A stretch of 59,656 bases of DNA, from assembly GCA_035535055.1 (NCBI GenBank), contig DATLQT010000003.1, forward strand, positions 1-59,656. Reading direction: 5' to 3'. Shown one piece after another: positions 49,152-57,991 of the stretch (positions within the stretch are counted from its first letter, which is position 1; each line of letters opens with the position of its first letter). The stretch comes from UBA6019 sp035535055. Lineage in GTDB: Bacteria > Chloroflexota > Dormibacteria > Dormibacterales > Dormibacteraceae. The notes under the pieces are model-generated. The model was not told where the DNA came from. It did not search any database and saw nothing but the letters and a program-made list of their open reading frames with translations. A program made the position numbers and the translations under genes.

Positions 49152-51535
49152 GCTGACGCTCCCCCTCCATTGGCGGAGGTCGTGGACTTCGCCCGCGCCT
49201 CCTTGATCTGTTTCCACAGGCGGTCCGGGCTCGCCGGCATGTCGACGTGTGTGATGCCCAACGGGCTCAGCGCGTCGGTGATGGCGTTGATGACCGCGCC
49301 GCTCGCCGCGATTGTGCCCGCCTCACCGATGCCCTTCACGCCGAGGTCGTTGACCGGCGTCGGGGTCACGGTGCTGTCGAGCCGGATGTTCGGAATCTCG
49401 TTGGCGGTCGGGATCATGTAATCGAGCAGGGTCCCTCCCCGCATCTGGCCGGCGTCGTCGTAGGCGACGTCCTCGAACATCGCCTGGGCGATGCCCTGGA
49501 CGATGCCTCCGTGCAGCTGCCCCTCCACGATCATCGGGTTGATGACATTTCCGCAGTCGTCGACGGCGACGTACTGCTCGAACTTGACGCTTCCGGTCTC
49601 GGGGTCGACCTCGACCACCGCGACGTGGGCCCCGAAGGGCCAGACAAGGTTGGGCGGGTCGAAGTAGGCGACCGCCTCGAGCCCCTGCTCCATCCCCTCC
49701 GGCAGGCCACCGCCGAAAGAGGCGAAGGCGACCTCGCCCATCGCCTTGCCGTTCTCGGGGCTGCCCTTGACGTGGAACTTGCCCTGGTCGAAGACGATGT
49801 CGTCCTCGGCCGCCTCCAGCATGTGGGCGGCAAGCTTCTTGGCCTTCTCGACGACCTTCATGGAGGCCTTGCGAACGGCCATGCCGCCGACCGCCAGGCT
49901 CCGGCTCCCGTAGGTGCCGTAGCCGAAGCTGGGGCCCTCGTTGGTATCGCCGTGGCGGATCTGGACCGAGTCGTAGGGGACGCCGAGGGTGTCGGCGACG
50001 ATCTGGGCGAAGGTCGTCTCGTGGCCCTGACCGTGGGAGTGGGTGCCGGTGTACACGGCCACCGACCCGGACGGGTGGATCTTCACCTGGGCCGACTCGA
50101 CCAGCGCGATGCCGGCCGTCGCCGCCGCCAGGCCGCTGGGGCCGAAGCCACACAGCTCGATCCAGGTCGAGATCCCGATGCCGAGGTACTTGCCCTGCGC
50201 CCGCATCTCCTTCTGGCGCGCCCGGAGCGCGTCATACCCGACGATCTCGAGAGCCTTGTCCAGCGACTTGTCATAGTCGCCGGAGTCGATGACCAGACCG
50301 AAGTTCTGGGTGTAGGGGAACTCGCCCGCCTTGATGAAGTTCTTCCGCCGGAGCTCGGCTGAATCCATGCCGATCTCCAGCGCCAGGCGGTCCATCATCC
50401 GCTCCACGAGGTGGGTGGCCTCCGGCCGGCCGGCACCCCGGTAGGGGTCCGTCGGGACCTTATTGGTCAGCACTCCGACCGTCCGGGCCGAGATCATGGG
50501 CCATTTGTAGGCGCCGCCCGCCATGACGTCGGCGCAGGCCTGGAAGGCCCCGAAGGTGCCGTGGTAGGCGCCCAGGTCAAGGATCTGCGTCACCCGCATG
50601 CCGAGCAGGGTGCCATCCTTCTTTGCCGCGACCTCCACGTCGAAGATCTGGCCGCGACCGTGGGTGGTGTTCTGGATGCTCTCGGTGCGGGTCTCGGTCC
50701 ACTTGACCGGGCGGCCCAGCATCCGCGAGGTCGCCGGCACCAGGTAGTCCTCCGGGTAGGGGCTGATCTTGCTGCCGAAGCCGCCGCCGACGTCCTGCGA
50801 GACGATCCTCACCGAGCTCTCGGGGAGTCCCATCGAGCCGCCCACGAAAAGACGGATGAAGTGCGGATTCTGGCTCGACATCCAGACCGTCAGCTTCTTG
50901 TCGAAGCCGTCCCATTCGGCCAAGAGCGCCCGCGTCTCCATCGGGGTCGGCGCCAGGCGCTGCTGGTGGATGCGCTCTTTGACCACCACCTCGGCCGCGT
51001 CGAAGGCGGTCTGGGTGGCCTCCCAGGGCACCAGCGTCATGTCCCAGCCGACGTTGTCGGGGAGCTCGAGGTGGACCTTGGCGCTCTCCGGCTGGAGGGC
51101 CTTGTCGAGGTCCATCACCGCCGGGAGTGCCTCGTACTCGACGTGTACGAGATTGGCCGCGTCGTCGGCGCCGTAGCTGCTTTCGGCGACCACCACAGCG
51201 ACAATCTCTCCCTGGTAGGTGACCTCACCGGTGGCGATCGGGAATCGCTCGGGTACCGTCCTCTTCTCCGCCGCGAAGCCGGCGACGGTCGGGTGGGTTC
51301 CGGCGATCTGCCCCTGGTAGTCCTTAGCCGTGAAGACCGCCAACACTCCCTTGGCTGCCTTCGCCTCGGTGATGTCGATGGACTTGACCTGGGCGTGGGC
51401 GTAGGGGCTGCGGATGAAACTGGCGTGAACTTGGCCGGGCCGGTTCATGTCGTCCGTGTAGCGGCCGTGGCCGGAGATGAGCCGGGGATCTTCGCGCCGG
51501 TGGATCTTGGCGCCGATCATTTGGCTGACGGCCAT
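49148..51535 (-). CDS. coxL: CODH-type molybdenum hydroxylase, large catalytic subunit (form II-like)
   Basis: 795 residues, usual family length. N-terminal REDPRLISGHGRYTDDM, QDVGGGFGSKISPYPEDYLV and the C-terminal catalytic Glu in GVKGIGEAGTIAAS are standard for the Moco-binding subunit. The active-site loop reads PYRGAGR (364-370), the form II-type AYRGAGR class; the form I AYXCSFR motif is absent. Genuine CO oxidation is therefore not assured; a related xanthine-oxidase-type substrate is possible. Gene order S-L-M also fits form II. Confidence 0.92.
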   Translation of the reverse strand: MAVSQMIGAKIHRREDPRLISGHGRYTDDMNRPGQVHASFIRSPYAHAQVKSIDITEAKAAKGVLAVFTAKDYQGQIAGTHPTVAGFAAEKRTVPERFPIATGEVTYQGEIVAVVVAESSYGADDAANLVHVEYEALPAVMDLDKALQPESAKVHLELPDNVGWDMTLVPWEATQTAFDAAEVVVKERIHQQRLAPTPMETRALLAEWDGFDKKLTVWMSSQNPHFIRLFVGGSMGLPESSVRIVSQDVGGGFGSKISPYPEDYLVPATSRMLGRPVKWTETRTESIQNTTHGRGQIFDVEVAAKKDGTLLGMRVTQILDLGAYHGTFGAFQACADVMAGGAYKWPMISARTVGVLTNKVPTDPYRGAGRPEATHLVERMMDRLALEIGMDSAELRRKNFIKAGEFPYTQNFGLVIDSGDYDKSLDKALEIVGYDALRARQKEMRAQGKYLGIGISTWIELCGFGPSGLAAATAGIALVESAQVKIHPSGSVAVYTGTHSHGQGHETTFAQIVADTLGVPYDSVQIRHGDTNEGPSFGYGTYGSRSLAVGGMAVRKASMKVVEKAKKLAAHMLEAAEDDIVFDQGKFHVKGSPENGKAMGEVAFASFGGGLPEGMEQGLEAVAYFDPPNLVWPFGAHVAVVEVDPETGSVKFEQYVAVDDCGNVINPMIVEGQLHGGIVQGIAQAMFEDVAYDDAGQMRGGTLLDYMIPTANEIPNIRLDSTVTPTPVNDLGVKGIGEAGTIAASGAVINAITDALSPLGITHVDMPASPDRLWKQIKEARAKSTTSANGGGASA

Positions 51536-51537
51536 GG

Positions 51538-52053
51538 TTACTCTCCCCCGGCGGCGACCGCGGCGCCGCTGGTGGCGGTCCCGGCGCCGCCCATGGCGGC
51601 TGCCGCCGCCTTCACCGACTTGATGATGTTGACGTAGCCGGTGCAGCGGCAGAGGTTGCCCTCGAGCCCCTTGCGGATCTCATCGTCGGTCGGGTTCGGG
51701 TTCTGCTGCAGGAGGTAGACGCCGGCCATGATGAAGCCCGGCGTGCAGTAGCCGCACTGGAGCCCGTGGTTGTCCCAGAAGGCCTGCTGCAGCGGATGGA
51801 GCTGGTCGCCTTCGGCCAGCCCCTCGATGGTCTGGATGCTCGCGTCCTGGGCCTGGACGGCGAACATGGTGCACGACTTCACGGCCTTGCCGTCCACCAG
51901 GACGGTGCAGGCGCCGCACTGCGAGGTGTCGCAACCAACGTGGGTACCGGTTAAGCCTGCGGTGTCCCGCAGGTAATGGACCAGGAGCAGACGGGGTTCG
52001 ACCTCGTCCTCCCGGCGCGTGCCGTTGACCGTCAACGCGACCTTTCGTTTCAT
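51538..52053 (-). CDS. coxS: CODH-type hydroxylase, 2Fe-2S small subunit
   Basis: 171 residues. Eight cysteines place two [2Fe-2S] clusters: C41, C46, C49 and C61 (GCDTSQCGAC) and C100, C103, C135 and C137 (CGYCTPGF, NLCRCTGY). An Ala/Gly-rich tail of about 20 residues follows. It relays electrons from Moco to FAD. The ATG has a strong GGAGGAG just upstream. First gene of the coxSLM transcript; two bases separate it from coxL. Confidence 0.95.
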   Translation of the reverse strand: MKRKVALTVNGTRREDEVEPRLLLVHYLRDTAGLTGTHVGCDTSQCGACTVLVDGKAVKSCTMFAVQAQDASIQTIEGLAEGDQLHPLQQAFWDNHGLQCGYCTPGFIMAGVYLLQQNPNPTDDEIRKGLEGNLCRCTGYVNIIKSVKAAAAAMGGAGTATSGAAVAAGGE

Positions 52054-52173
52054 GGGCTCCTCCGAAGTGGCGGTTGGAGAACGAACGAGGTGGTGGTCAG
52101 CTAACGAAAATCGCCGGCGCCCCTCAGCCCCCTCAAGGGTCCTCGTGCAGCGCCCCGCAGGACGGGGTTGATT

Positions 52174-52191
52174 ATAGTCAGCCGAAGGAGA
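52174..52191 (+). promoter_or_regulatory. -10 and ribosome-binding site of coxG
   Basis: TATAGT (52174-52179) is a good -10 and AAGGAG (52186-52191) a Shine-Dalgarno 9 bases before the TTG at 52201. This fixes the TTG start. The gap between coxS and coxG (52054-52200) holds the divergent promoters and nothing else seen. Confidence 0.55.
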
Positions 52192-52200
52192 GCTTCAAAT

Positions 52201-52818
52201 TTGCAAATAGAGAATTCCTTCGAGGTCGGTGCCGCGCCCGACACCGTCTACCAGTTCCTGCTGGACGTGAACCGCGTCGTTGCCTGCGTGCCCGGTGCGG
52301 AGCTGTCCGAGGTGGTCGACCCCAACACCTTCAAGGGCAAGGTGAAGATCAAGGTCGGTCCCGTCACCGTCGCCTACGCGGGGACGGCGAGCATCGTCGA
52401 GCGGGACGAGGCGAATCGCTCCGCCGTCCTCCAGGGCGAGGGCCGGGAGACGACCGGCCCCGGCAACGCCAGGGCGCGGGCGACGATGAGCGTCACCGGG
52501 TCGGGGACCGGATCCATGGTGACCGTCAGCACCGACTTCACCGTCGCCGGCCGGGTGGCCCAGTTCGGCCGCGGCCTGATGGAGGACGTCTCCAAGTCGC
52601 TGGTGGCGCAGATGGCCGAGTGCATCAAGTCGAAGCTCGAGACGCCCGCCTCTCCCGATGGGACCGCCTCACCCCACACCCAAGGGGCCGCGCCGTCATC
52701 CGACGCGTCAGCGCCGCCGGCAGCCGGGCAGGGGGCCAAGCCGGTCAACGCGCTGGCCCTCCTGTGGTCGATCATCGTCGCCCGGATCCGGGCGCTCTTC
52801 GCCCCCAAAGCCGCCTAG
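52201..52818 (+). CDS. coxG: CoxG-family SRPBCC protein with C-terminal membrane anchor
   Basis: 205 residues from the TTG. The SRPBCC fold (about 1-145) has LQIENSFEVGAAPDTVYQFLLDVNRVVACVPGAELSEVVD and ARATMSVTGSGTGSMVTVSTDF. A Pro/Ala-rich linker leads into a hydrophobic/amphipathic C-terminal helix (NALALLWSIIVARIRALF). CoxG proteins recruit CODH-type enzymes to the membrane and are linked to quinone electron transfer. Divergent from coxS, so it likely belongs to the same regulon. Confidence 0.88.
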   Translation: MQIENSFEVGAAPDTVYQFLLDVNRVVACVPGAELSEVVDPNTFKGKVKIKVGPVTVAYAGTASIVERDEANRSAVLQGEGRETTGPGNARARATMSVTGSGTGSMVTVSTDFTVAGRVAQFGRGLMEDVSKSLVAQMAECIKSKLETPASPDGTASPHTQGAAPSSDASAPPAAGQGAKPVNALALLWSIIVARIRALFAPKAA

Positions 52819-52831
52819 TAAGGACGACGGC

Positions 52832-53329
52832 CTAGCCCAGGTAGAGCCCGACCAGGAGGTCCCGGTTCACGTAGCACTTCGGCCACTGGAGCGGCGCCAT
52901 CTCGGCGCCGACGACGGCCACCGAAGCGTCGAAGACCGGGAAGAACTTGGCCTTGAAGAGCATCTCGCGGTGCAGCTTGGGATCGGCGGCCACCGGGAAC
53001 TCCACCGACCCCTTGACGGTGAAGTTCGAGCCCTCGAAGTAGAGGAAGCGGCGCGTCATCTCCATCATCCCCTCGTCGGGAGACGGCGGTTCGGCGTCGA
53101 CGTGGCGGACGACGCCGAAGGCGGGTCGGTTGAGGATGCCCTCGGCGATCGACTGCAGCCGCGGCGCGCCCGGCAGCAGCGGGGTCGTCGCGACGTTGTG
53201 GACGGTGGCGTAGGGCTCCGGGTCGTTGAGCGCCTGCATGAAGCGGCCGCGCATCTGCATCTCGCAGGTGACGATCTGGTAGCCGGTGAAGATCTCCACC
53301 TTCCACCAGACCGCCTCGACATTGATCAA
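52832..53329 (-). CDS. Hypothetical protein (165 residues)
   Basis: Read from the TTG at 53329; TATCCT on the minus strand (53339-53344) lies 9 bases upstream, and no better start is seen. The product mixes strands and aromatic residues (VEAVWWKVEIFTGYQIVTCEM, RFLYFEGSNFTVKGSVEFPV, PKCYVNRDLLVGLYLG) with no signal or membrane helix. I recognise no family. It converges with coxG after 13 bases and is divergent from the amidase. Confidence 0.6.
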   Translation of the reverse strand: MINVEAVWWKVEIFTGYQIVTCEMQMRGRFMQALNDPEPYATVHNVATTPLLPGAPRLQSIAEGILNRPAFGVVRHVDAEPPSPDEGMMEMTRRFLYFEGSNFTVKGSVEFPVAADPKLHREMLFKAKFFPVFDASVAVVGAEMAPLQWPKCYVNRDLLVGLYLG

Positions 53330-53355
53330 AGCGGGTAGAGGATACTCCCGGTTTG

Positions 53356-54510
53356 ATGGACATCGAAGAGGCACGACGGCGGATCGCCGCACGGCCCGAG
53401 CTCAACGCTTTCATCTCGCTGACCGAGGAGGCCGGCGACGGGCCGGTGGTGGCGGTGAAGGACCTGGTCGACGTGCGCGGCACCGTGACCACCGCCGGCG
53501 GCGTGCTGCTCCCCGACCGGCCGGCCGTGGTCGATGCGCCCCTGATCGGTGAGATCCGCCGCTACGGCTGCGTCGTGGTGGGCAAGACCAACCTCCACGA
53601 ATGGGCCTTCGGGGTCACCAGCGACAACCCCCACCACGGGACGGTGCGCAACCCGAGGGATGAGAGCCGGATCCCGGGCGGCTCCTCTGGCGGCTCGGCG
53701 GTGGCCGTGGTGGCGGGCATGTGCGAGTGGGCGGTCGGATCCGACACCGGCGGCTCGATCCGGATCCCAGCCGGCCTCTGCGGCTGCGTCGGCTTCAAGC
53801 CGACCATCGGCATGATCTCCACCGAGGGGGTGGTGCCGTTGAGCCGCTCCCTCGACACCATCGGATCCCTGGCGCCCGACGTCCGCACCGCCGCGCTGGC
53901 GGTGGAGATGATGTCCGGCCTCAGCGGGATCGTCCCCGAAACGGTCCGCGACGGCTTCCGGCTGGCGGTTCCCCAGGGCTGGTTCGAGGACCTCGACGAG
54001 GGGACCGGAGCCGCCTGGAAACGCGTCGCCGGCAGGCTCGAGGAGATCGAATTCCCCACCTACGCCGAGCTCGGCGCGCCGGGGATCGCGATCCTCAACT
54101 CCGAGGCGGCCGCCTTCCACCGAGAGCGAGTCGAGAGCTTCCCGGAAAAGTTCGGTCAGGACGTGCTGGCCAACCTCCAGCGAGGGCTGGAGGTGAAGGC
54201 GACCGACTACCTGGCCGCGCTCGAGGACCGAGAGCGGTTGTCGGAAGAGGTCGAGGAGGCGATGAGCGGGGTCGACGCGATCCTCGTCCCGGCGACGCCG
54301 CGGGTGGCTCCCAGGATCGATGACTCGGACGGCGTGCGCCCGCTGATGACGCGCTATACCAGGCCCTTCAACGTCACCGGCCAGCCCATCATCACCCTTC
54401 CGGCGCCGGTCACCGGACTGCCGGTCGGCATCCAGGTGATCGGACGCTATGGCGAGGACGCGCTGGTGGCCGAGATCGCGGCCTGGCTCGAGGGCAGCTG
54501 GCGGGCCTGA
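53356..54510 (+). CDS. Amidase (amidase-signature family)
   Basis: 384 residues from the ATG at 53356 (GATACT at 53341-53346 is a candidate -10). The Ser-cisSer-Lys triad is visible: VAVKDLVDVRGTV (Lys), PGGSSGGSAVAVVAGM (Ser) and GSDTGGSIRIPAGLCG (cis-Ser). It hydrolyses a carboxamide or aryl amide; substrate unknown. Shorter than GatA, and no gatB or gatC is nearby. The stop is one base from the convergent binding-protein stop. Confidence 0.9.
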   Translation: MDIEEARRRIAARPELNAFISLTEEAGDGPVVAVKDLVDVRGTVTTAGGVLLPDRPAVVDAPLIGEIRRYGCVVVGKTNLHEWAFGVTSDNPHHGTVRNPRDESRIPGGSSGGSAVAVVAGMCEWAVGSDTGGSIRIPAGLCGCVGFKPTIGMISTEGVVPLSRSLDTIGSLAPDVRTAALAVEMMSGLSGIVPETVRDGFRLAVPQGWFEDLDEGTGAAWKRVAGRLEEIEFPTYAELGAPGIAILNSEAAAFHRERVESFPEKFGQDVLANLQRGLEVKATDYLAALEDRERLSEEVEEAMSGVDAILVPATPRVAPRIDDSDGVRPLMTRYTRPFNVTGQPIITLPAPVTGLPVGIQVIGRYGEDALVAEIAAWLEGSWRA

Positions 54511-54511
54511 C

Positions 54512-55663
54512 TCACCCGACCGGCGCCAGCCGGCCGCCCTTGATGGCCGCGATCGCCAGCCAGCTGGCCGGCATGCCGAGGTGGTCGTCGGAGCTGTACC
54601 GGAAGGTGCCCGCCGCCGTCGCCAGCTGCAGCTGGGCAAGCGCGGCGTCCACCGAGCTCGGGTCGGTGCTACCGGCGTCGGCGATCGCCTTCAGGAGCAG
54701 TCGAGCCGCCGCGTAGCCGTCGAAGGCGGCCTGGGTGGGGTAGTAGCCGTTCTGGCGTTCGAAGGCGATGGCCATGGGGTCGACCTGCCGGTGCACCGCC
54801 TTCGAGGCGGCCGGCATCGAAGCGGCCAGCAGCGAGTCGGTCGCCACCACCAGGGCCCCGTCCCCGGCGTCGCTGACAGCGCGCAGGAAGGCGGTGGTGG
54901 CGCTCGCCGGCGAGAGCAGGATCGGCGCCTGGAGGCCGGACGGCTGCCAGGCCCGCACGAGGATCGGCGGGCCGGAGCCGCCGCCCCAGGCCAGCAGCAG
55001 GTCGGCGCCCGAGGCCCTCACCGCGGCCAGGAGGGGGCCGAAGTCGACGGTGGCGGGGTCGAAGGCCTGATCGGAGACGATGCTCGCCCCATAGCGGGGC
55101 GCCTCGGTCCTGAGCGTCCGGTCGCCGGCGTCGGCGTAGGCGTCGCCGGTGGGATGGGCGACCGCGATGGTGGTGAGCCGCGCCGTGCGCGCGTAGAGCA
55201 GCATCCGCTCGGCGGCGCGGCTCGCCGGCGGCGCCGCGAGGAACGCGCCGGGCGAAGCTGCAAGCGCGTCGTCCCCCAAGGTCGAAAGGAGCGGAAGCCT
55301 CTTGGGTGCCGCCCAAGCCGCGACGGCCGTCGCCGCGCCGGAATTGACGGGACCGATGAAGCCGGCCATGTGCCTACGCAGCATCGCCGCCGCGGAGAGC
55401 GTCGCCTGGGCAGCCGACCCGGCGTCATCCGCGACCTGAAGGCGCACGGGGTGGCCGTCGACCCCGCCGGCGGCGTTCACCTCGTCGATCGCCTGCTGGG
55501 CGCCGAGGCGCACGTCAACCCCCAGCGGCAGGTCGATGCCGGTGAGCGAGGTGACCAGCCCGATGCCGACCGGGCCCGGGGGCAGGGAGCTGCCGAAGGG
55601 ACCGGAACAGGCGGCGAGACCGACCTGGGCGGCGACCATGACGAGGAGGAGAGCGGTTCTCAC
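54512..55663 (-). CDS. Orphan ABC-type (Leu/Ile/Val-like) substrate-binding lipoprotein
   Basis: 383 residues from a GTG (TAAGCT, minus strand, 8 bases upstream). A lipoprotein signal ends GLAACSG. The periplasmic-binding-protein type 1 fold follows: VGIGLVTSLTGIDLPLGVDVRLGAQQAIDEVNAAGG, VAVAHPTGDAYADAG and AFDGYAAARLLLKAIADAG. It would deliver branched amino acids or amide-type ligands. No permease or ATPase gene is adjacent. Confidence 0.88.
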   Translation of the reverse strand: MRTALLLVMVAAQVGLAACSGPFGSSLPPGPVGIGLVTSLTGIDLPLGVDVRLGAQQAIDEVNAAGGVDGHPVRLQVADDAGSAAQATLSAAAMLRRHMAGFIGPVNSGAATAVAAWAAPKRLPLLSTLGDDALAASPGAFLAAPPASRAAERMLLYARTARLTTIAVAHPTGDAYADAGDRTLRTEAPRYGASIVSDQAFDPATVDFGPLLAAVRASGADLLLAWGGGSGPPILVRAWQPSGLQAPILLSPASATTAFLRAVSDAGDGALVVATDSLLAASMPAASKAVHRQVDPMAIAFERQNGYYPTQAAFDGYAAARLLLKAIADAGSTDPSSVDAALAQLQLATAAGTFRYSSDDHLGMPASWLAIAAIKGGRLAPVG

Positions 55664-55712
55664 CGCGAAGGAGCTTAGACAGTCGCTCGCCGCTGCCTAA
55701 GATTGGCTGGCA

Positions 55713-56552
55713 TTGAGCACCAAGGACAAGCTGACCGGCGTCTTCAGCCGCCACGCGGAGGCCTATCGCAGTCGCCTTGACGAGTGGATGGCCAAGGGCC
55801 AGGCCGCCGGGCGCGACACCATCCTCGACTACGTCAAGCCGCGACCCGGCATGCGGATCCTCGACCTGGCCTGCGGTCCCGGCACGCTGACGATCCCGAT
55901 GGCGAGCGAGCTGAACGGAAGCGGCGAGGTGGTCGGGATCGACCTCGCCCAGGGCATGCTCGACACCGCCCGGGCCGCCCTGGCCGGGCGGAGCCTGCCG
56001 GTTCGCTTCCTCCGCATGGACATCGAGAGCCTGCAGTTTCCGCTCGCCTCCTTCGACGCCGCCACCTGCGGCCATGGGCTTCACTTCCTGCCCAACTTCG
56101 GCCGCGCTCTGGCGGGCGTCCGCCGCGTCCTGAAGAACCGGGCGCGGTTCGCCGCCAGCTTGCCCGGCCCCGACCGAGGTGGACCCGACGCCCCCGGCGC
56201 GCTGCTCGCCGCCGCCTTCGACGCGCGGCTCGGCAAGAGCGAGGCGCCGCCCGAGCTCGCTCGCACGCGGGCCCTGGTGGCCGACCTCGACCAGCTCTCC
56301 CACGCCGCCCTCGCCGCCGGGTTTCGCATCGCCGAGGCGGAGACCGTGGCGGTCGAGGTGACCTGGGACTCCCCGGTCCACTTCGTGACCGTGCAGGCGA
56401 ACTGGTGGGCAAACGCGCGCCGCCTGGAGGGATTGAGCGAGCACGTTCGCGAGCTGGTCCTGAAAGAGGCCGCCGACCAGCTCGAGAAGTCGCTGGGCGG
56501 CGGGCCGTTCACGACCACCGACACCGCCAACGTCCTTCGCGCCGAAGTCTGA
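55713..56552 (+). CDS. SAM-dependent methyltransferase
   Basis: 279 residues from a TTG (TAAGAT at 55698-55703 is 9 bases upstream). Class I methyltransferase motif I LDLACGPGTLTIPMASEL, acidic end of strand 2 (VVGIDLAQGMLDTARAAL) and motif III-like MDIESLQFPLASFDAATCG. The substrate is unknown; ubiquinone/menaquinone or small-molecule methylation is plausible. The gene stops 17 bases before the E1-beta/E2 fusion on the same strand and may share its transcript. Confidence 0.85.
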   Translation: MSTKDKLTGVFSRHAEAYRSRLDEWMAKGQAAGRDTILDYVKPRPGMRILDLACGPGTLTIPMASELNGSGEVVGIDLAQGMLDTARAALAGRSLPVRFLRMDIESLQFPLASFDAATCGHGLHFLPNFGRALAGVRRVLKNRARFAASLPGPDRGGPDAPGALLAAAFDARLGKSEAPPELARTRALVADLDQLSHAALAAGFRIAEAETVAVEVTWDSPVHFVTVQANWWANARRLEGLSEHVRELVLKEAADQLEKSLGGGPFTTTDTANVLRAEV

Positions 56553-56569
56553 GCGGCGGCTCCCCCTTG

Positions 56570-57991
56570 GTGCGTGAGCTGACGCTCCTGGAGGCGATCC
56601 GGGAGGCGCTGGCCGAGGAGATGGCTCGCGATCCTCGGGTGCTCGTCTTCGGCGAGGACGTCGGCCGGCTGGGCGGCGTTTTCCGGGCCACCGAGGGACT
56701 GCTCGACCGCTTCGGGCCGGACAGGGTGGTCGACATGCCGATGTCGGAAGCCGCCATCGCCGGGCTCGGCGTCGGGCTCGCCATGCGCGGGCTCCGGCCG
56801 GTGGCCGAGATCCAGTTCGCCGACTTCATCCACGCGGCCTTCGACCAGATCGCCGGCGAGGCGGCGCGGGTGCGCTACCGAAGCGCGGGGGACTGGAGCT
56901 GCCCGCTGGTCGTCCGCACCGCCTACGGAGGCGGGTTCCGCGGCGGCCCCTATCACTCCCAGTCGGTCGAGGCCTTCTATTCCCACGTCCCGGGCCTCAA
57001 GGTCGTCGCGCCCTCCTTCCCGGCCGACGCCAAGGGCCTGCTGACCGCGGCCATCCGCGACCCGGACCCGGTCCTCTTCCTCGAGCACAAGCTGACCTAC
57101 CGCCAGGTCAAGGGCCCGGTGCCCGAGGGCGAGCACCAAGAGGAGATCGGGCGCGCCCGCGTGGTGCGGCCCGGCGACAGCCTCACCATCTGCGCCTACG
57201 GGATGATGCTGCACCGCTCGCTGGAGGCCGCGCAGGAGCTGGCGGCCGAGGGGATCGAGGCCGAGGTGCTTGACCTTCGGACGCTGCTTCCGCTCGACCG
57301 GGACGCGATCTTGGCTTCGGTCCGCCGGACCGGGCGGCTCTGCGTCGTCCACGAGGACACGCTGACGATGGGACTCGGCGCCGAGGTCGCCGCGCTCGTC
57401 TGCGAGGCGGCGATGGACGAGCTGAAGGCGGCGCCGGTACGGGTGGCGATGGCCGACATCGCCGGGATCCCGGTCTCCGATCCCCAGGAGGACGCGGCAA
57501 TCCCCGACCGGGCCCGAATCGCCGCCGCGGCCCGCGGCCTGGCCGGCCGGGACGGCGGACGGCGAACGCGGGCGACAGCCGCCTTCGACGCGGCGATCCC
57601 GGCCGCCGCCTCGGTGGTCGAAGTTGCATTGCCCGAGCAGCACCTGGAGCGGCTGCTGACCGCCGTGGTCGAGGCCTGCAGCGCCTTCCCCGCCTGCAAC
57701 GCGGAGTTCACCTGGGAGGGCATCCGCCAGCACCCGCAAGTGCGGATCGACCTCGACCTCGGCCCCCACTCCCCTGCCCGCGGCGACGGCACCTTCACCG
57801 TCGTCGACTACGGTGCCGGCTCCTCTTTGCTGGGCGTCCCGGCGGTGCGGCCTGGCCAGACCGCGGCGCTGAGGGTCGGCGGGTCAAGGGGCGGCCGGGC
57901 CTGGCTGGCGCTGAGCGTCGACCACCGGGCGGTCGATGGGGCGGAGGCCGGCCGCTTCCTGCGCCGCCTGAAGGAGCTGCTGGAAGGGTGA
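56570..57991 (+). CDS. 2-oxoacid dehydrogenase E1-beta fused to a shortened E2 catalytic domain
   Basis: 473 residues from a GTG (TTG at 56567 also possible). Residues 1 to about 325 are a full E1-beta: VFGEDVGRLGGVFRATEGL, DMPMSEAAIAGLGVGLAMRGLRPVAEIQFADF and PGLKVVAPSFPADAKGLL. After a short linker, about 341-473 match the end of an E2 acyltransferase domain: FPACNAEFTWEG, GTFTVVDYG (407-414) and the catalytic SVDHRAVDGAEAGRFL (D451, H452). The E2 part is about 130 residues where about 230 is usual, and there is no lipoyl domain. It must use lipoyl groups from another protein, or serves as a scaffold. A GTGA overlap joins it to the E1-alpha gene. Confidence 0.88.
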   Translation: MRELTLLEAIREALAEEMARDPRVLVFGEDVGRLGGVFRATEGLLDRFGPDRVVDMPMSEAAIAGLGVGLAMRGLRPVAEIQFADFIHAAFDQIAGEAARVRYRSAGDWSCPLVVRTAYGGGFRGGPYHSQSVEAFYSHVPGLKVVAPSFPADAKGLLTAAIRDPDPVLFLEHKLTYRQVKGPVPEGEHQEEIGRARVVRPGDSLTICAYGMMLHRSLEAAQELAAEGIEAEVLDLRTLLPLDRDAILASVRRTGRLCVVHEDTLTMGLGAEVAALVCEAAMDELKAAPVRVAMADIAGIPVSDPQEDAAIPDRARIAAAARGLAGRDGGRRTRATAAFDAAIPAAASVVEVALPEQHLERLLTAVVEACSAFPACNAEFTWEGIRQHPQVRIDLDLGPHSPARGDGTFTVVDYGAGSSLLGVPAVRPGQTAALRVGGSRGGRAWLALSVDHRAVDGAEAGRFLRRLKELLEG

